The notes: generated by a model from the letters alone, not told the origin. A stretch of 64,000 bases of DNA from Hedera helix (GCA_947179155.2 OX359287.1:340001-404000), one strand, 5' to 3'. Shown: positions 46,989 through 59,141, numbered from the stretch's first letter. Numbers and translations are program-made.

Positions 46989-48063
46989 TGGCACAATGAG
47001 ATCTAGAAGGGGGTTGAATAGATCTTATTAAAAATCTCAAATTAACAATTATTTTTCCAATAATTAATTAATTTACTTCAGTTAAGCATAACGGAATATT
47101 ATGTTTTGTAAATCTCCCTTTAAGATTGAATTAAGATCTCAATTCTAAATTTAGTGATATGGAAATGTGAGAGCCAGTCAGATGATATTACAGTTATATA
47201 AGAGTAGATATGACAGTTATATAAAGCAGCAAGGGACATAAAGATATTTAAGAGGCTCGGAGCTTAAACTACTCTTAGTCCTCTTTTTCACTCCACTGCG
47301 TAGGGATATCTACTATAGGATAAGGTTCCACTGAACCAATTACAATCTCCCACCAGAGTATTGATTTCCTCGGAGTTAGGAGAACATTCTGTCTTAACTT
47401 ACACAACCTCCCTCTATAGTTGATCCCCTCAAAATTTGGCGAGATCACTGTCTTGACTTTTCAACCTCTTACTAAAGTTGTCTTACTTAGGATGAGGAGA
47501 GATTTTTATTTCAACTTACACAACCTCCCTCAGAAGTTGATACCCTCAAAATCTGGCGAGATCTCTATCTCGACTTTTCAACCTCCCACTGGAGCTTTCT
47601 AACTTAGGATCAGGTGATATATTTGTCTAAACTTTTTAGTGTCCTTTTAGATGAGTTTGGGGTGTTACGTTCCTTATAGTTTTCATCGTTCTGTGCTTCT
47701 CTGTAACTCAGCATCACTCTACTATTTTTTGTAGCTCAGTCCACATTTTACATTTTTTTTAACATTTTGTATTCTGCTCATTATTTTTTTTTTGAAGTCG
47801 TTATGTGATCTTGGAGTTCCTTTTAGTTGCTCTGCAATCTTGGTATCTTTATTTCAGTTCAATGACTCTTTCAGACTTACTTAGACCATTCTGTGATCTC
47901 AGTGAACTATGTTTTCAGCCTTGTGAACTTGGAACTTCAGTCTTTTTACAAGTTTTATACTCTACTATTTTTGATCAATCTAACAAGTTTGATCCCTAAG
48001 TCCTTATACATTTATAGACTATATAAGGACTTTACAAAATGATAAAGCTTTAAGTTCTAAGTC

Positions 48064-49565
48064 TGATAAGTTGATTTTATATCTATTTATTAAGTATTTT
48101 TAGGCTTATTTATTTATGAGTTTTTAAGTATTTTTGAGTGTTTTGGGTAATTTATTTGATTTTATGCATTTTTATTAGTTTTATTATTTTATATTATTTT
48201 TGTAGGAAAAATAAAGCTTGGTGGCAAAATGGTGATTAAAGAGCTGATTGGGGCATTTATATAATTATTGTATGGAACAGTTTATGCGCCATGCACGACA
48301 GCTAACATGATTCAACAACATAGATTATGTACGACGTCGTTCTTGGTTAAGGTAATAAATAATTCTAGGCGCAATGCGCGGTCGGTCAACATAATGAAGA
48401 AACGAATGCCATGTGCGAGCATTAGAGAGAAAGAAAAAAGTTAGGCGTATGGGAGTGGTCAGTAGTGCGTGGATTATTTTCTTTAGTAGTTTTTACTTTC
48501 ACGTTGGGTCCCACTACTTTACTCCTTTCCGTCAGCATGTGTGGTTTCCAACCTTGGGGACTTATCAGCAATTAAAGCATATCAATAAATTAAAAGAAGT
48601 CCAATATCAATTTTGAATAGGAACCTTAATTAATTATTTTATTTTTAATTTTATATTTTAAATTATGGATTAGAAATTATAGTTCCTATTAGGGTTAGGA
48701 AGATTATGAAGCCTATAATTAGAGGGCTTGACATACAATGGAGGACAACTGTTTTGCTAGAAAATTCTCTTTATTATTATTTGGTGTTTTTCATGGCTAT
48801 GTGTGGCTAGATTATTTTTCTTGGTTTAAGTGATTAAAGCCATCGAAGATTAATACACCGTGAGATTTAATTTATTTTAATTGTTCAATTTATATTTTAA
48901 GTATTGAATATTTTTTCGTGCTTAATTTTTATAATTGATTTGTTTAATTACTAGAGAAGCCTACTAGTTTATTATTTGCATTAATCTACTACTATTGGTG
49001 AAGCAACTAATTTCATAATTATTTTACAGATCAAAAAATTATTATATTTTAGAAAGAATATTCATCTAAATTAAATGCAAATAAGTAACTTGTGTTATTT
49101 AGTTCAACGATATCTCTAATTCTTAAAGTTGCTATTAAATTAAATCTTTAGCAAGTGCCGGAGGTTATTTAGTAGTAAGGGTATTTAGACCAAGTGATTT
49201 TACTCATCTAAAACTAAGTAGAGAGGAAAAAAATTATTCCATCTGCGGGTAATTATTTCTACGGTAAATATTCAAAATAAGAATTAATTTATTCTTGCAT
49301 CAATAATCGGTTATAAATTCTTGATGTTGGATGTTAACTTAAACCAAACCTTTTTCTTCTTATTTATTTCATTTAATTACTTGCATATTTATTTTAGTTA
49401 ATTTTATTTAAATTATTTCTTTAATTAAAAACTCCCCAATTTTAGTTTACGAAAACATAAAATTAAATTAATCATTCTCTATGGAGATCGACTCTTACTT
49501 GTACTGCTACATTAATAGTTTTTCAAAGTAAGAATTTATTTTTGAGTACCTGCGACAACACACCA
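48064..49565 (+). repeat. 5' LTR of the Athila-like element
   Basis: About 1,502 bp beginning TGATAAGTTGATTTTATATC; the 3' edge was set just before the PBS (..CGACAACACACCA). A 67-codon frame inside it is also in the 3' LTR but is not a gene. Confidence 0.8.
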
Positions 49566-49570
49566 AATTT

Positions 49571-49587
49571 TGGCGTCGATGCCGAGT
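49571..49587 (+). other. Primer-binding site of the Athila-like element
   Basis: TGGCGTCGATGCCGAGT, close to TGGCGCCGTTGCCGGGG, the tRNA-Asp complement typical of Athila elements. Confidence 0.8.
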
Positions 49588-49699
49588 AGTGATTTTAATT
49601 TTTTTTTTTACTTTTATAAACTTTATTTTAATTTAGTAATTTTTCTTAGATTTTATTTTTTCTAATTTTTCATAGTTTAATTGAGTTGTGCAGGTAAGG

Positions 49700-50830
49700 A
49701 TGGAAGTTATTACTGATTATGTCAACGAGGTAAATATTTTTTCTCTTGAGCAACAAATTGATAATCTAACTTCTATTGTTTATCAAATGGTCGTAGGTAA
49801 TAAGCAACCAGTGGAAGCTTGTAGGATTTGTACGGCGGTAGAACATCCAACTAATATGTGACCCATTCTTCAATAAGAGTCCTATGAATTAGTAAATACA
49901 GTTGGTGATTTTCTTGGTCAATCGCAAAGGAGATATGATCTATATTCATACACATATAATTCAGGATAGAGAGATTATCATAATTTTAGTTATGGGAATC
50001 CACAAATGAATCAATCCACAAATCAGAACTTATCAAATTATCAAAAATACCAGCAGCCATATCCTCAACAACAATAGGGCCAATCATTTAATTCTGATAT
50101 ATCTTTAGAGGATATTCTTAAATTACTTAAAACTAACACTTTGTAATTTTAAAAAGACATGAGGGCAAGTATTCAGGAAAATAATGCAAGTATTCAGCGT
50201 TTGGGTACTCAAATGGGATAAATGACAATCGATCAATTGGAGGAGCAAAGTTTTGAGTAAGAACCTTCTCATACGGTGGAGAATCCAATGGAGAATTTAA
50301 GTGCACAAGTGTTGAGAAGTGGTAACAATGTAAAAAATTCAGCAAAGATGACCCCTCCATCGCCGAAGTAAGAAAAAGTAAACAATAGCAATAAAGTGGA
50401 CAGTGTCAATATAGACAATGATGTTATTTTTTATAATGACATGCCTAAGGTGGCGGAAGTTGTTGAGGAACTAAATAAGGAGAATTTGAAAGTTACGATT
50501 ATCAACAGTTTGACGTTAGAGAAAGAAGAATAAATTGAGCAAAATTTAGATCTGAAGACGGTTGTGGCTGCATTACTATCTTTGCCAGTGATTTTGAATA
50601 AGTATGCAGTATCTTTCATTCAATTGCCTATTACTCATAAAAAAAAATTACCTTTTGTTTTGCAGGATTCAATTCCACATTTAAAGTCTATTCTCGGTCA
50701 TCTCAAAGACAAATTTCTTAAAAAGGGAGATGAACATTCATGTCGAATGCAAAGGAGAATAAATCTACTGATGAAAAGTAATGTGATGGATGGGGTACTC
50801 AAAATTCATGAAGTTGGAGTAACGTGATAT
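49700..50830 (+). pseudogene. Athila-like Gag remnant
   Basis: From 49,700: MEVITDYVNEV, CRICTAVEHPTNM, YELVNTVGDFLGQSQRRYDL, HNFSYGNPQMNQSTNQN, NPMENLSAQVLRSG. These follow the order of the second half of Athila Gag, with in-frame stops. The last open part is 50,564-50,827 (87 residues, ending KIHEVGVT). The N-terminal Gag and all of pol are missing. Confidence 0.75.
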
Positions 50831-52204
50831 TTTAGCCTGCTGTCTAGCTAATGACAATAAACAAAGACACTGCTTGGGAGGCAACCCAAGGGAAGTATAT
50901 TTTTCTTTCTTTTTATTTTTGTATTTATATTTTAGTTATTTGTGCATTTTCTTTACATTTTACTTTACATTGAGGACAATGTAAATTTTAGTGTGAGTGA
51001 AGGGATTAAGGATTTTTGTTATTTTTAGGTTATATTTTTGAAAATTTTATGTCTAATTTTAGATTTTTTAAATTTTGTAGGTAGATTCACTGCAAATCCT
51101 CATGAGACAAAACTCGTCCACTTGGGGGTAACCTTGGGGGTTTAAAGTCTTGTTCCACATGCTAAGTGTAACCGTGTTTCCTACAAAAATGAGTTATTTT
51201 TATTTTTAGGATGAGTCGCTTGAACAATGAGTAAATTGAATTTTAATTTTTTTAGCCAATGACTTTTTTTTTCATTTTTATTTAATAACTCCTGAAAAAA
51301 TGATAAATTTTTGTTTAGTCTGAATTTTTGGCCTATTGTTAGTATTTACTATATTTAAGACTTTTCAAATTTTTATATCCCTATATGTTAAACTAGTTTT
51401 AACTTAAAGAAAATTTATGTGATTAATTGCTTGTAAAAGATGTGAATTTTCTCTATACCTTATTTTGATCATGTTTTAAAGTCTGATATAGAAAAATATA
51501 TGATTGGGAGATTGAGAGAAAAAAATAGTAAGTAAAAAATAATTTGACTAATTTAATTTTGTGGTCTTTGTTACTCGAGTTAGTAGATTATTAGGAGTGT
51601 CTCTACACCTAGTGCCCTAAAACCAACTGATTTGAGAGTCATTAGTCAAAAGCTTGCTACATGGGTAACTCTGAAAAGTTTAAGAAAATTAAACATTGCA
51701 CAAGTCAAGTATGTAAAAGAAAAGTAAGATGAAACATAAAATGCACTTACTGAGGGAAAAAAAAAGGGTGAAATATGAAAAGAAAATATATATGAAGAAA
51801 AAAAGAAGAATTTTTTTTTGATACTTTAATTTTTGTTTTGTCTATATTAACTTTGAGATAGGTAAAAATTGAGTGTATAGAGTGTTGAGTATCTCTGATT
51901 TGGTATTTGATTATATAAATTTATTTGAGTTCTGATTAGTTTGATGTATTTGAATTCATACACGCATAAAATGTCTTGAGTAGAGTAAGATTAATAAATA
52001 TGTTGACGTTCTAGATTTTGCATGATTTTGAAATTTTCTTTGAGTTATCATTTAAAAAATCTTTGAGGCTAATATTGAATTCATATTCATTTATTGCTCA
52101 GGTAAATCAGTCGGGTTAATTGATTTGTTTAGTAGAGTTTTAATCTTATAGTTTTTATTCTTATTTTACTTGAGGACAAACAAAAAGTTAAGTGTGAGGG
52201 TATT
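50831..52204 (+). other. Non-coding 3' region of the Athila-like element
   Basis: AT-rich, no gene. Landmarks are the GGGAGGCAACCCAAG word near 50,877, GAGGACAATGTAAATTTTA near 50,971, a CTTGGGGGTAACCTTGGGGG word near 51,121 and a weak purine tract GTGTGAGGG before the 3' LTR. Confidence 0.6.
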
Positions 52205-53427
52205 TGATAAGTCGATTTTATATATATTTAGTGGGTATTTTTAGGTTTATTTATATGTGAGTTTTTAAGTATTTTTAGTAATTTAGGTAATTTATTTGAT
52301 TTTATACATTTTTATTAGTTTTATTATTTTCTATTATTTTTGTAGAAAAAATAAAGCTTGATGGCAAAACGGTGATTAAAGAGCTGATAGGGGCATTTAT
52401 GTAATTATTGTAAGGAGCAGTTTACACGCCATGCGCAACAGCTAATAGGATTCAGCAACACGGATTCTACAAGATGTCGTTCTTGGTTAAGACAGTAACT
52501 AATTTCAGGCATAATGCGCGGTTGGTCAACAGAATGAAGAAACGCGCGCCATGTGAGAGCATCAGACAGAAAGAAAGGAGTCAAGCGCGTGGGAGTGATC
52601 AGCAGTACGTGGATTGTTTTCTTTAGCAGTTTTTACTTTCACGTTGGGTCCCACTACTTTACTCATTTCCATCAGCATGCGTGGTTTCCAACCTTGGGGA
52701 CTTATCAACAATTAAAGCATATCAATAAATTAAAAGAAGTCCAATAACAATTTAAAATAGGAACCTTAGTTAATTATTTTATTTTAAATTTTATATTTTA
52801 AATTATGGTTTGGAAATTATAGTTCTTATTAGGGTTATGAAGATTATGTAGCTTATAAATAGAGTGTTTAACATACAATGGAGGACACAACTTTTTTGTT
52901 AGAAAATTTTCTCTATTATTCTTTGGTTTTTTTTCATGACTATGTGTGGCTAGGTTTTTTTTTCTTAGTTTAAGTGACTAAAGCCAACGAGATTAATACA
53001 CCGTGAAATCTAATTTATTTTAATTGTTCAATTTATATTTTGAGTATTGAATATTTTTTCGTGCTTAATTTTTATGATTGATTTGTTTAATTGCTAGGGA
53101 GGCCTACTTGTTTATTATTTGTATTAATCTACTACTATTGGTGAAGCAACTAATTTAATAATTATTTTACAGATCAAAAAATTATTATAATTTGAAAGAA
53201 TATTCATCTAAATTAAATGCAAGCAAGTGGCTTATGTTATTTAGTTCAACGATCTCTCAATTTGTTAAAGTTGCTATTAAATTAAATCTTTAGCAAATGC
53301 CAGAGATTGTTTAGTAGTAAGGGTATTTAGACCAAGTGGTTCTACTTATCTAAAATTAAGGAAAGAGGAGTAAAATTATTTCATCTGCAGTTAATTATTT
53401 CTACGATGAATATTCAAAATATGAATT
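52205..53427 (+). repeat. 3' LTR of the Athila-like element, shortened
   Basis: Aligns with the first ~1,225 bp of the 5' LTR, ends at TTCAAAATATGAATT, and is followed at once by the probable TSD. The last ~275 bp of the 5' LTR have no counterpart. Confidence 0.8.
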
Positions 53428-53564
53428 GAGTCCTTATACAATGATTATGTCTTTAAGGACTTTACAATATACAATATAACTTATTTTTCTTTATACAAAT
53501 ATACATTAAGCTCTTTGTCATCATATCATAATTAAATCCTTCAGCATGGTTTAAGCATAAATGC

Positions 53565-54309
53565 AGTAGTAGAGGTGTTTTTGCACATTACTGGGGAAGA
53601 CATCATTACTACATATGAGAGATTCAATATCATTCTAAATGCTTTAAAGGCCTTTGACAGTGTATACCCAAAGAAAGATGCCAACATAAAGTTCATGCGG
53701 GTTCTATCCAGCAAAAGGGATGCCAAAACCATTGCCATCAGAGAGTTAAAAAATCTCCATGAGATGACATTGCAGTAGATATATGAAAATTTGCTCACTA
53801 CGAGCTAGGGCTGAATCAAAGGGTTGAGACAACAACAACTACTGAAGTGAAAAGAACAGACAAAGATGTTGCTTTTAAAGTTGCAGAAAGTCCATCCAAA
53901 GTCTCCATGAAGGAAGAAAGCGGTTATGAAGACGAGGAAAAAGACGTTGTCTAGGCCAAAAGACTAAGAAGGTTCATGAAGAAAGGCAAAAGCAGCACTA
54001 GCAAATACTTTAGACACTACACCAACAACGAGAAAGACTATCTCAAAGACCTATGCTTTAATTACAAAAAGTCAGAACTTTTCATTGTTGAGTATAGCAA
54101 GCCCATCAAAGAGGATCTGAAGAAAGAAAAAAAGAAATAATACGTCTAGAAAGAGAAGAAGACATATCCAAAGAGACTTCCCAAGAAGGACAAAGGGTTA
54201 GTTGCTAATGGTTCCTAGAGCCCAACTAAAAGTGATTCAAACTCTAAGTCAAGTGAAGCTGAAGGACCTTACAAAGTCAACATCTGCCTCATGGCTGCTT
54301 AAACTATAA
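53565..54309 (+). pseudogene. SIRE-type Gag, second piece
   Basis: Reads HITGEDIITTYERFNIILNA, VYPKKDANIKFMRVLSSKRD and AIRELKNLHEMT, the middle of copia Gag, then a lysine-rich region with stops. It ends near a CLMAA-like segment where the - strand copia element begins. Confidence 0.82.
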
Positions 54310-54314
54310 AGGAG

Positions 54315-54552
54315 AAGTTAAAAAGAGAGAATATAATGGTATAATATTTTCCACACTTTGTCATTTGTGTGGTGTGTATTTATAATAACTCAATACAAGA
54401 ATGTGATAAATACAATGAAAGGATAACAACCCATCAGGTGATAACAATATGAGGTTGTTGATATGTGAAGCTAAGTATATGAGTTATCCAAAAACAAAGT
54501 ATATCTAACAATTAACTATTTGGATACATATAAAATAGTCATTATCTTAACA
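54315..54552 (-). repeat. 3' LTR of the Ale-like element
   Basis: 238 bp; on the - strand TGTTAAGATAATGAC..CTCTCTTTTTAACT. The purine tract GAGGGGGGA lies at 54,553-54,562 on the - strand. Confidence 0.9.
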
Positions 54553-54597
54553 TCCCCCCTCAAGCTAATGGAGGTTTTACCACAGTAAACTTGTCCC

Positions 54598-54915
54598 TTA
54601 TAAACCAAAATGAGGGGACGATAGAGGCTTCATAAATAGGCCAGCTAGTTGATCCTTCGTAAAAATAAACTTAGCAAGAAGATCACCTCGGGCAATTTTA
54701 TCACGAATAAAATGGAAATCAATTTCCACATGTTTTGTCCCAGCATGAAACACCAGATTAACCGCCAAGTAGGTTACCCCAATATTGTCACACCACAATG
54801 TAGGTGGTGTTTTCATAAATATACCAAGTTCACAAAATAGAGATTGAAGCCAGGAGATCTCAGTCGTTGTATTCGCAAGATATTTATATTCAGTTTTAGT
54901 TAAGGAACGAGCCAC
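54598..54915 (-). pseudogene. Ale-like RNase H
   Basis: 105 open codons: SLTKTEYKYLANTTTEISWL, PPTLWCDNIGVTYLAVN, FHAGTKHVEIDFHFIRDK and QLAGLFMKPLSSPHF. The copia RNase H signature is nearly whole, but it is separated by breaks from RT. Confidence 0.92.
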
Positions 54916-54921
54916 AGTTTT

Positions 54922-55284
54922 CTATTTCTTAGAATACCATGAGATGAGATTGTTTCTAAGAAATATGGCATGTCCACCCGTCGATTTTCGATCGGTAATG
55001 GAGCCATCCCAATCAGAATCTAAAAATGGTTGCACAAGAGGAGAACCAGTACCTCTAACAATGGAGATTCCATATGCAAAAATTGCATGAAGATAATGAA
55101 ATATACGTTTTACATCCTGCCAATGAGACAGATTCAGAGAGTGCATGAATTGACACACGCAATTAACCATATAAGTAATATCTGGACGCGTCAAAGTGGC
55201 ATATTGTAATGCCCCAATAGCCTGCCGAAATTTTGTAACATCAGGAAATAAATCGCCGGTAGGTACAATAATAGAGTGAGACAC
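54922..55284 (-). pseudogene. Ale-like RT C-terminal part
   Basis: Reads FRQAIGALQYATLTRPDITY, HWQDVKRIFHYL and SDWDGSITDRKSTGGHAIFL, the RT connection and start of RNase H. A frame break near 55,200-55,290 separates it from the next segment. Confidence 0.9.
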
Positions 55285-55387
55285 GACAATAGGGGTGGAA
55301 ACAACCTTGCATGTTTCATGCCGAATCGGCGAATGAGATTAGTAACATAAGGATCTTGAGATAGAACAATGCCATTAGTAGTTCGAG

Positions 55388-55684
55388 TCACTTGCACACC
55401 CAAAAAAAATTCAGATACCCCAAGTCTTTCAAGGCAAATTCTTTGTTCAATACAGTAATCAAGTCATTAACCAAGGAAAAGTTATTTCCTCTAAGAATTA
55501 TATCATTCACATAGACTAACATACATATTTTTAGTGAACCATGGATATAAATGAACAGAGATGTATCACTGCGAGACACTTTAAATCCCAAATGCTGTAA
55601 AAATGCGAGACACTTTAAATCCCAAATGCTATAAAAATGTAGATAAACGTTGATACCATGCACGAGGGGCCTGCTTGAGGCCAT
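55388..55684 (-). pseudogene. Ale-like RT palm segment
   Basis: Contains GFKVSRSDTSLFIYI and MLVYVNDIILRGNN. The catalytic YVDD reads YVND, so one metal-binding Asp is lost. Two near-identical 34-bp repeats near 55,570-55,640 duplicate the MASSRPLVHG-downstream LKCLAFLQHLGFK segment. Confidence 0.9.
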
Positions 55685-55925
55685 AGAAAGATTGGTTAAG
55701 CTGACAAGACATACGTAAGATTATTAATGTCCTGAAAACCAGGTAGTTGTTGCATAAATACTTCTTAAGATCAATGACCATTTAAGAACTCATTGTTAAC
55801 ATCCAATTGACGTAAAGGCCAAGAATGTTGTATAACAAGTGAGAGAACAGTGTGTACCGTAGCCGGTTTTATTACGGGACTAAATGTCTCTTTGTAATCC
55901 AATCCATGTTCTTGATGAAATCCTT

Positions 55926-56153
55926 TCACGATAAGTCGTGCTTTATAAAACGATCGATTTGTCCTGTAGAGTTGCGCTTGATTTTAAATACCCATTTACA
56001 TCCAACAATATTTATATGAGGCTTGCGGGGAACTAAAGTCCATGTATTGTTGGACAAAAGGGCATCAAATTCATAAGCCACGCCAAACAGAGTGCTTGTT
56101 GGCAGTGGAGAAGTTAGTCGGCTTAGTTTTAAGAGGATTAAATACATGTGCAT
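55926..56153 (-). pseudogene. Ale-like RT N-terminal segment
   Basis: YEFDALLSNNTWTLVPRKP and VGCKWVFKIKRNSTGQIDRF are the first conserved blocks of copia RT. Confidence 0.9.
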
Positions 56154-56191
56154 GGGATGCAGACGGGCATAGTGACCATGTTTTAAGGTGT

Positions 56192-56650
56192 CTAAGAAGG
56201 AGTTGACTTAGGTTTATTTGTAAAGGGTCGAGAAACAGCGGGGGCAAGAAGTAAATATCCTAAGTCGACGCATAATGGAATTCCTGGAATAGATTTTACC
56301 GAAGGTTGGAGTGTTACTGGTAAGTAAGAGGGATAAGTAGTGTTATGTGGGGATAAGGGACTAGCTACCAAAGTTTTGTTAGGAATAGGACTTTTGGTAG
56401 GTTTAGGAAGCTCGGGTTGTTTAGGAGACACCATAGGAACAATAGAGACATCACTGGACTTATGAGGAGGAGGAAAAACAAGGGGAAACACCGTGGAAAT
56501 AGACAACCAAGGGGTACAATCATTGGAATTTGAAATGGAGGAAGTAGATAAAGTTGAAAAAGGAAACCTATCCTCATCAAACCTCACATGCCATGAGATA
56601 TAATAACGCTCAGAGGTAGGATCAAAATATCTATATCCTTTATGAAACAT
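56192..56650 (-). pseudogene. Ale-like integrase-RT linker
   Basis: Begins FHKGYRYFDPTSERYYISWH, the end of the copia integrase (the usual KGYRCLDPTTGRVYISRH), followed by a Ser/Pro-rich linker. Confidence 0.85.
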
Positions 56651-57238
56651 GTTGTATCTTAAGAAGACACAAGGTTTTGATCTATATTCTATCTTGTGAG
56701 TGCTATAAGGACGGAGATATAGGTAGTATAAGCATCCAAATGTTTTTCAAAATTTTATAATCTGGAGCTTGGTTAAATAAACATTAGAATGGTGACATTG
56801 AGTGAGAGACATCCAATGGCAAACGATTGATTAGAAAAATCGCAAAGTCGAATGCAAAGTGCCAATAAGAAAATGGATTGGATGCATGAGCCATAAGTGA
56901 TAGACCCGTTTCAACAATGTGACGATCCCAACGCTCAACAATGACGATGTCGACGCTCATCCATACCTACTTGCTCATGAGTGTGAGGACATGACAAGCG
57001 ATGAAAAATCCCTTGGGATTGAAAGAATTGATTTAATTTTAGTTACTCACATCTCCCCCAACCCCCACCCCCCCAAAAAAAATTAGTTTGAATGGATTTA
57101 ATCTTACGTTGAAACAGTTTTTCTACCATTAATTGAAATTAAGGAAATATGGTTAAAACTTCTGATTTTCGTGCCATTGGAAAGAACTAAATATATTTGG
57201 TAAATGAATCAACAAGGATCATATCGTACATATGGCCT
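56651..57238 (-). pseudogene. Ale-like integrase core, destroyed
   Basis: Lies between the integrase zinc site and the integrase end, so it should hold the D,D,E core. All frames are broken, and a C-rich run near 57,053-57,077 is unlike integrase. Confidence 0.6.
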
Positions 57239-57754
57239 TCAAACAAAAACATTTGGTGAAGGTCCCCAAACATTTCTATATATTAAATCAAGAAGATGTG
57301 AATTTTTATTGATTGATAAAGGAAGAGACAATTTGGATGACTTGCCAAGTTGACAAGCATTACATAAATTAATAAAAGACTTTGAAGAACATGGCAACTT
57401 ATTATTAGAAATTATACGACTCAAATGTTGTTTATTAGGATGACCTAATCTATTGTGCTGATGTTGAGATGAAGTTTTAATAGATGTAGAAATTGATGGA
57501 TTAGAAATTTTAGATGGAAATGATAGGTTGTAGAGGCCATGATCACTCAGTCCTATGAGAAGTTCCCTCCCCGTAATGCGATCCTCCACAAGAAAAAAAT
57601 TCGGGTGAAACTCAAAATAAGCATTATTATCCAATGCAAACCGTTGAACAGATAATAGTGATTTATTCAAAGTGGGAACATGCAATTTATCATTCAAATA
57701 GTAAGTAGCATCAGAAGTTTTAATGGTAGACTTGCCAACATGCCCAATGTACAA
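57239..57754 (-). pseudogene. Ale-like protease end and integrase zinc site
   Basis: LHVPTLNKSLLSVQRFALDN, then NRLGHPNKQHLSRI and LCNACQLGKSSKL, giving the HHCC zinc site of copia integrase, then NVWGPSP. Confidence 0.88.
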
Positions 57755-58340
57755 ACCTTTACCACTGCCTACAAAAAGGCTATCATTACTAATGCATTCT
57801 TCATGGTGGCTTAGAGAGGATAAGTCTGGAGTGGCATGATGACTAGCACTTGTGTCTGGAAACCATGATTATGGAAGTACAGTAGTATTTGAAGGAAACA
57901 TAGTTTCATTATAAGCCATAGGTGTTGCATGATTATAATGCTGGACACAAGTGATTGCAGTATGATTACGAGCGTTATAAATTTGGCGTTGTGCCGCCAC
58001 AACCACAATTATTAGAACCCTGCCCCCTGTTGTTGCGGAACTAGGAGCTATTGTTGTGCTCATTGAATTGGCGCTAGACAATATTGGCTTGGGGCGGAGG
58101 TGGATGAGGATATGTTGCAGGAAGGAGGACCACAGAGTCAGAGGATGAGGCGTGGATAAATTCATGCGATAAAAGACGACTATAGAGTTCAGGAAATGTA
58201 ACCGGTTCAGAACGTGTGGCAAGTGTCGTGACGAGGTCACGATATTCATTCCTCGATCCTTTGAAAACAAAGATGTTGAAATCTGTTGTGCTAAGAGGAC
58301 GCCCAGCAGCGGCTAAGGCATCCGCAAGGGCTTTCGCTTT

Positions 58341-58907
58341 CTACAAGTAAGCAGTGATCGTGAAATCACGCTGGTGAAGATGATTAAGATCCATGTGTAG
58401 ATTAAGGATCCTCGTGTTCGACATTGAAGCGTAGGTCATTGCCAAAGTCTGCCAGAGTTTAATGGAAGTCGTCGCATCTATTGCAATATGAATGACCTTC
58501 TCTGATAGAGAGGAAATGAGAAGGCTAAGCACCATATGATCTTGAGAATACCATTCGGTATAGACGGGGTTGGGTTATGATTGGGGCTGATTTGGAATGG
58601 GAATAGTGCGTGGAGGAGACGAATAAGTGTCGTCAATGAAACGTAACATGTTCTAACCACGTAACAGGGGTAACAACTGGGTGTGCCAGTACAAGTAATT
58701 TTTGGAGGTGAGTTTGATGGAAAGAAAATGGTTAGCTTGGGTGAAATGAGGAAATACCGCTTGCGGTTGTGAATTAATGGGATGGCTATTAGGTTCAATG
58801 GGTTGGTTAGAAGTGACAGAGGCGGATGACATGATTGGAAAAAAAAAACTTAACTTGCTTTGATACCAAGTTAAAAAGAGAGAATATAATGGTATAATAT
58901 TTGCCAA
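58341..58907 (-). pseudogene. Ale-like Gag
   Basis: Starts near 58,835 with MSSASVTSNQPIEPN, then KLTSKNYLYWHTQLLPLLRG. A frameshift near 58,560-58,650 leads to LSEKVIHIAIDATTSIKLWQ and NLHMDLNHLHQRDFTITAYL. Downstream Gag (57,869-58,270) is further broken. Confidence 0.85.
58857..58868 (-). other. Primer-binding site of the Ale-like element
   Basis: On the - strand TGGTATCAAAGC, one base from the initiator Met complement, directly after the 5' LTR. Confidence 0.88.
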
Positions 58908-59136
58908 ACTTTGTCATTCGTTATAATATTTTCCAGACTTTGTCATTCGTGTGGTGTGTGTATTTATAACAACTTAATACAAGAATGTGATAAATACAAT
59001 GAAAAGATAACAACCCATCAGGTGATAACAATATGAGGTTGTTGATATGTGAAGCTAAGTACACGAGTTATCTAAAAACAAAGTATATCTAACAATTAAC
59101 TATTTGGATACATATACGCTAGTCGTTATCTTTACA
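58869..59136 (-). repeat. 5' LTR of the Ale-like element
   Basis: 268 bp, 30 bp longer than the other LTR because a TATAATATTT(T/G)CCA(G/A)AC..GTCATTCG segment is duplicated in tandem at about 58,890-58,950. Confidence 0.9.
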
Positions 59137-59141
59137 GGAGA

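Larger units (their letters stand above)
48064..53427 (+). mobile_element. Athila-like gypsy element without pol
   Basis: LTR (48,064-49,565), tRNA-Asp-type PBS at 49,571, a decayed Athila-like Gag, no RT or integrase, then the GGGAGGCAACCCAAG and GAGGACAATGTAAATTTTA words found upstream of Athila 3' LTRs, then a shortened 3' LTR. TSD AAGTC (48,059-48,063) against GAGTC (53,428-53,432). With the insert removed, the interrupted SIRE-type LTR reads across and matches the intact copy at about 44,880. Confidence 0.85.
46989..53564 (-). mobile_element. Inverted solo LTR of the SIRE-type family, itself split
   Basis: Starts TGGCACAATGAGATCTAG, the reverse complement of the end of the LTR at 46,486, and ends TTTAAGCATAAATGCA, the reverse complement of that LTR's start. 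Without the Athila-like insert it is about 1,207 bp. Gag resumes right after it. Flanking 5-mers CCAGT and GTAGT match at three of five bases, so the TSD is weak. Confidence 0.8.
54315..59136 (-). mobile_element. Ale/Retrofit-like Ty1/copia element, 4.8 kb
   Basis: Complete but decayed: short LTRs at both ends, initiator-Met-type PBS, polypurine tract, Gag-PR-IN-RT-RNase H order on the - strand, and the perfect 5-bp TSD GGAGA (54,310-54,314; 59,137-59,141). Short LTRs and a LTSKNYLYWHTQLLPLLRG Gag block fit the Ale/Retrofit group. Many frameshifts. Inserted antisense in the SIRE-type Gag. Confidence 0.93.

Noticed and set aside
48413..52747. Frames at 48,413-48,616 and 52,553-52,747 with similar proteins, as paralogous genes
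   Set aside because: They are the two LTRs of the Athila-like element; similarity follows from LTR duplication.
53575..53778. 67-codon frame as an independent host gene
   Set aside because: It matches the middle of SIRE-type Gag and continues the piece at 46,570-46,988.
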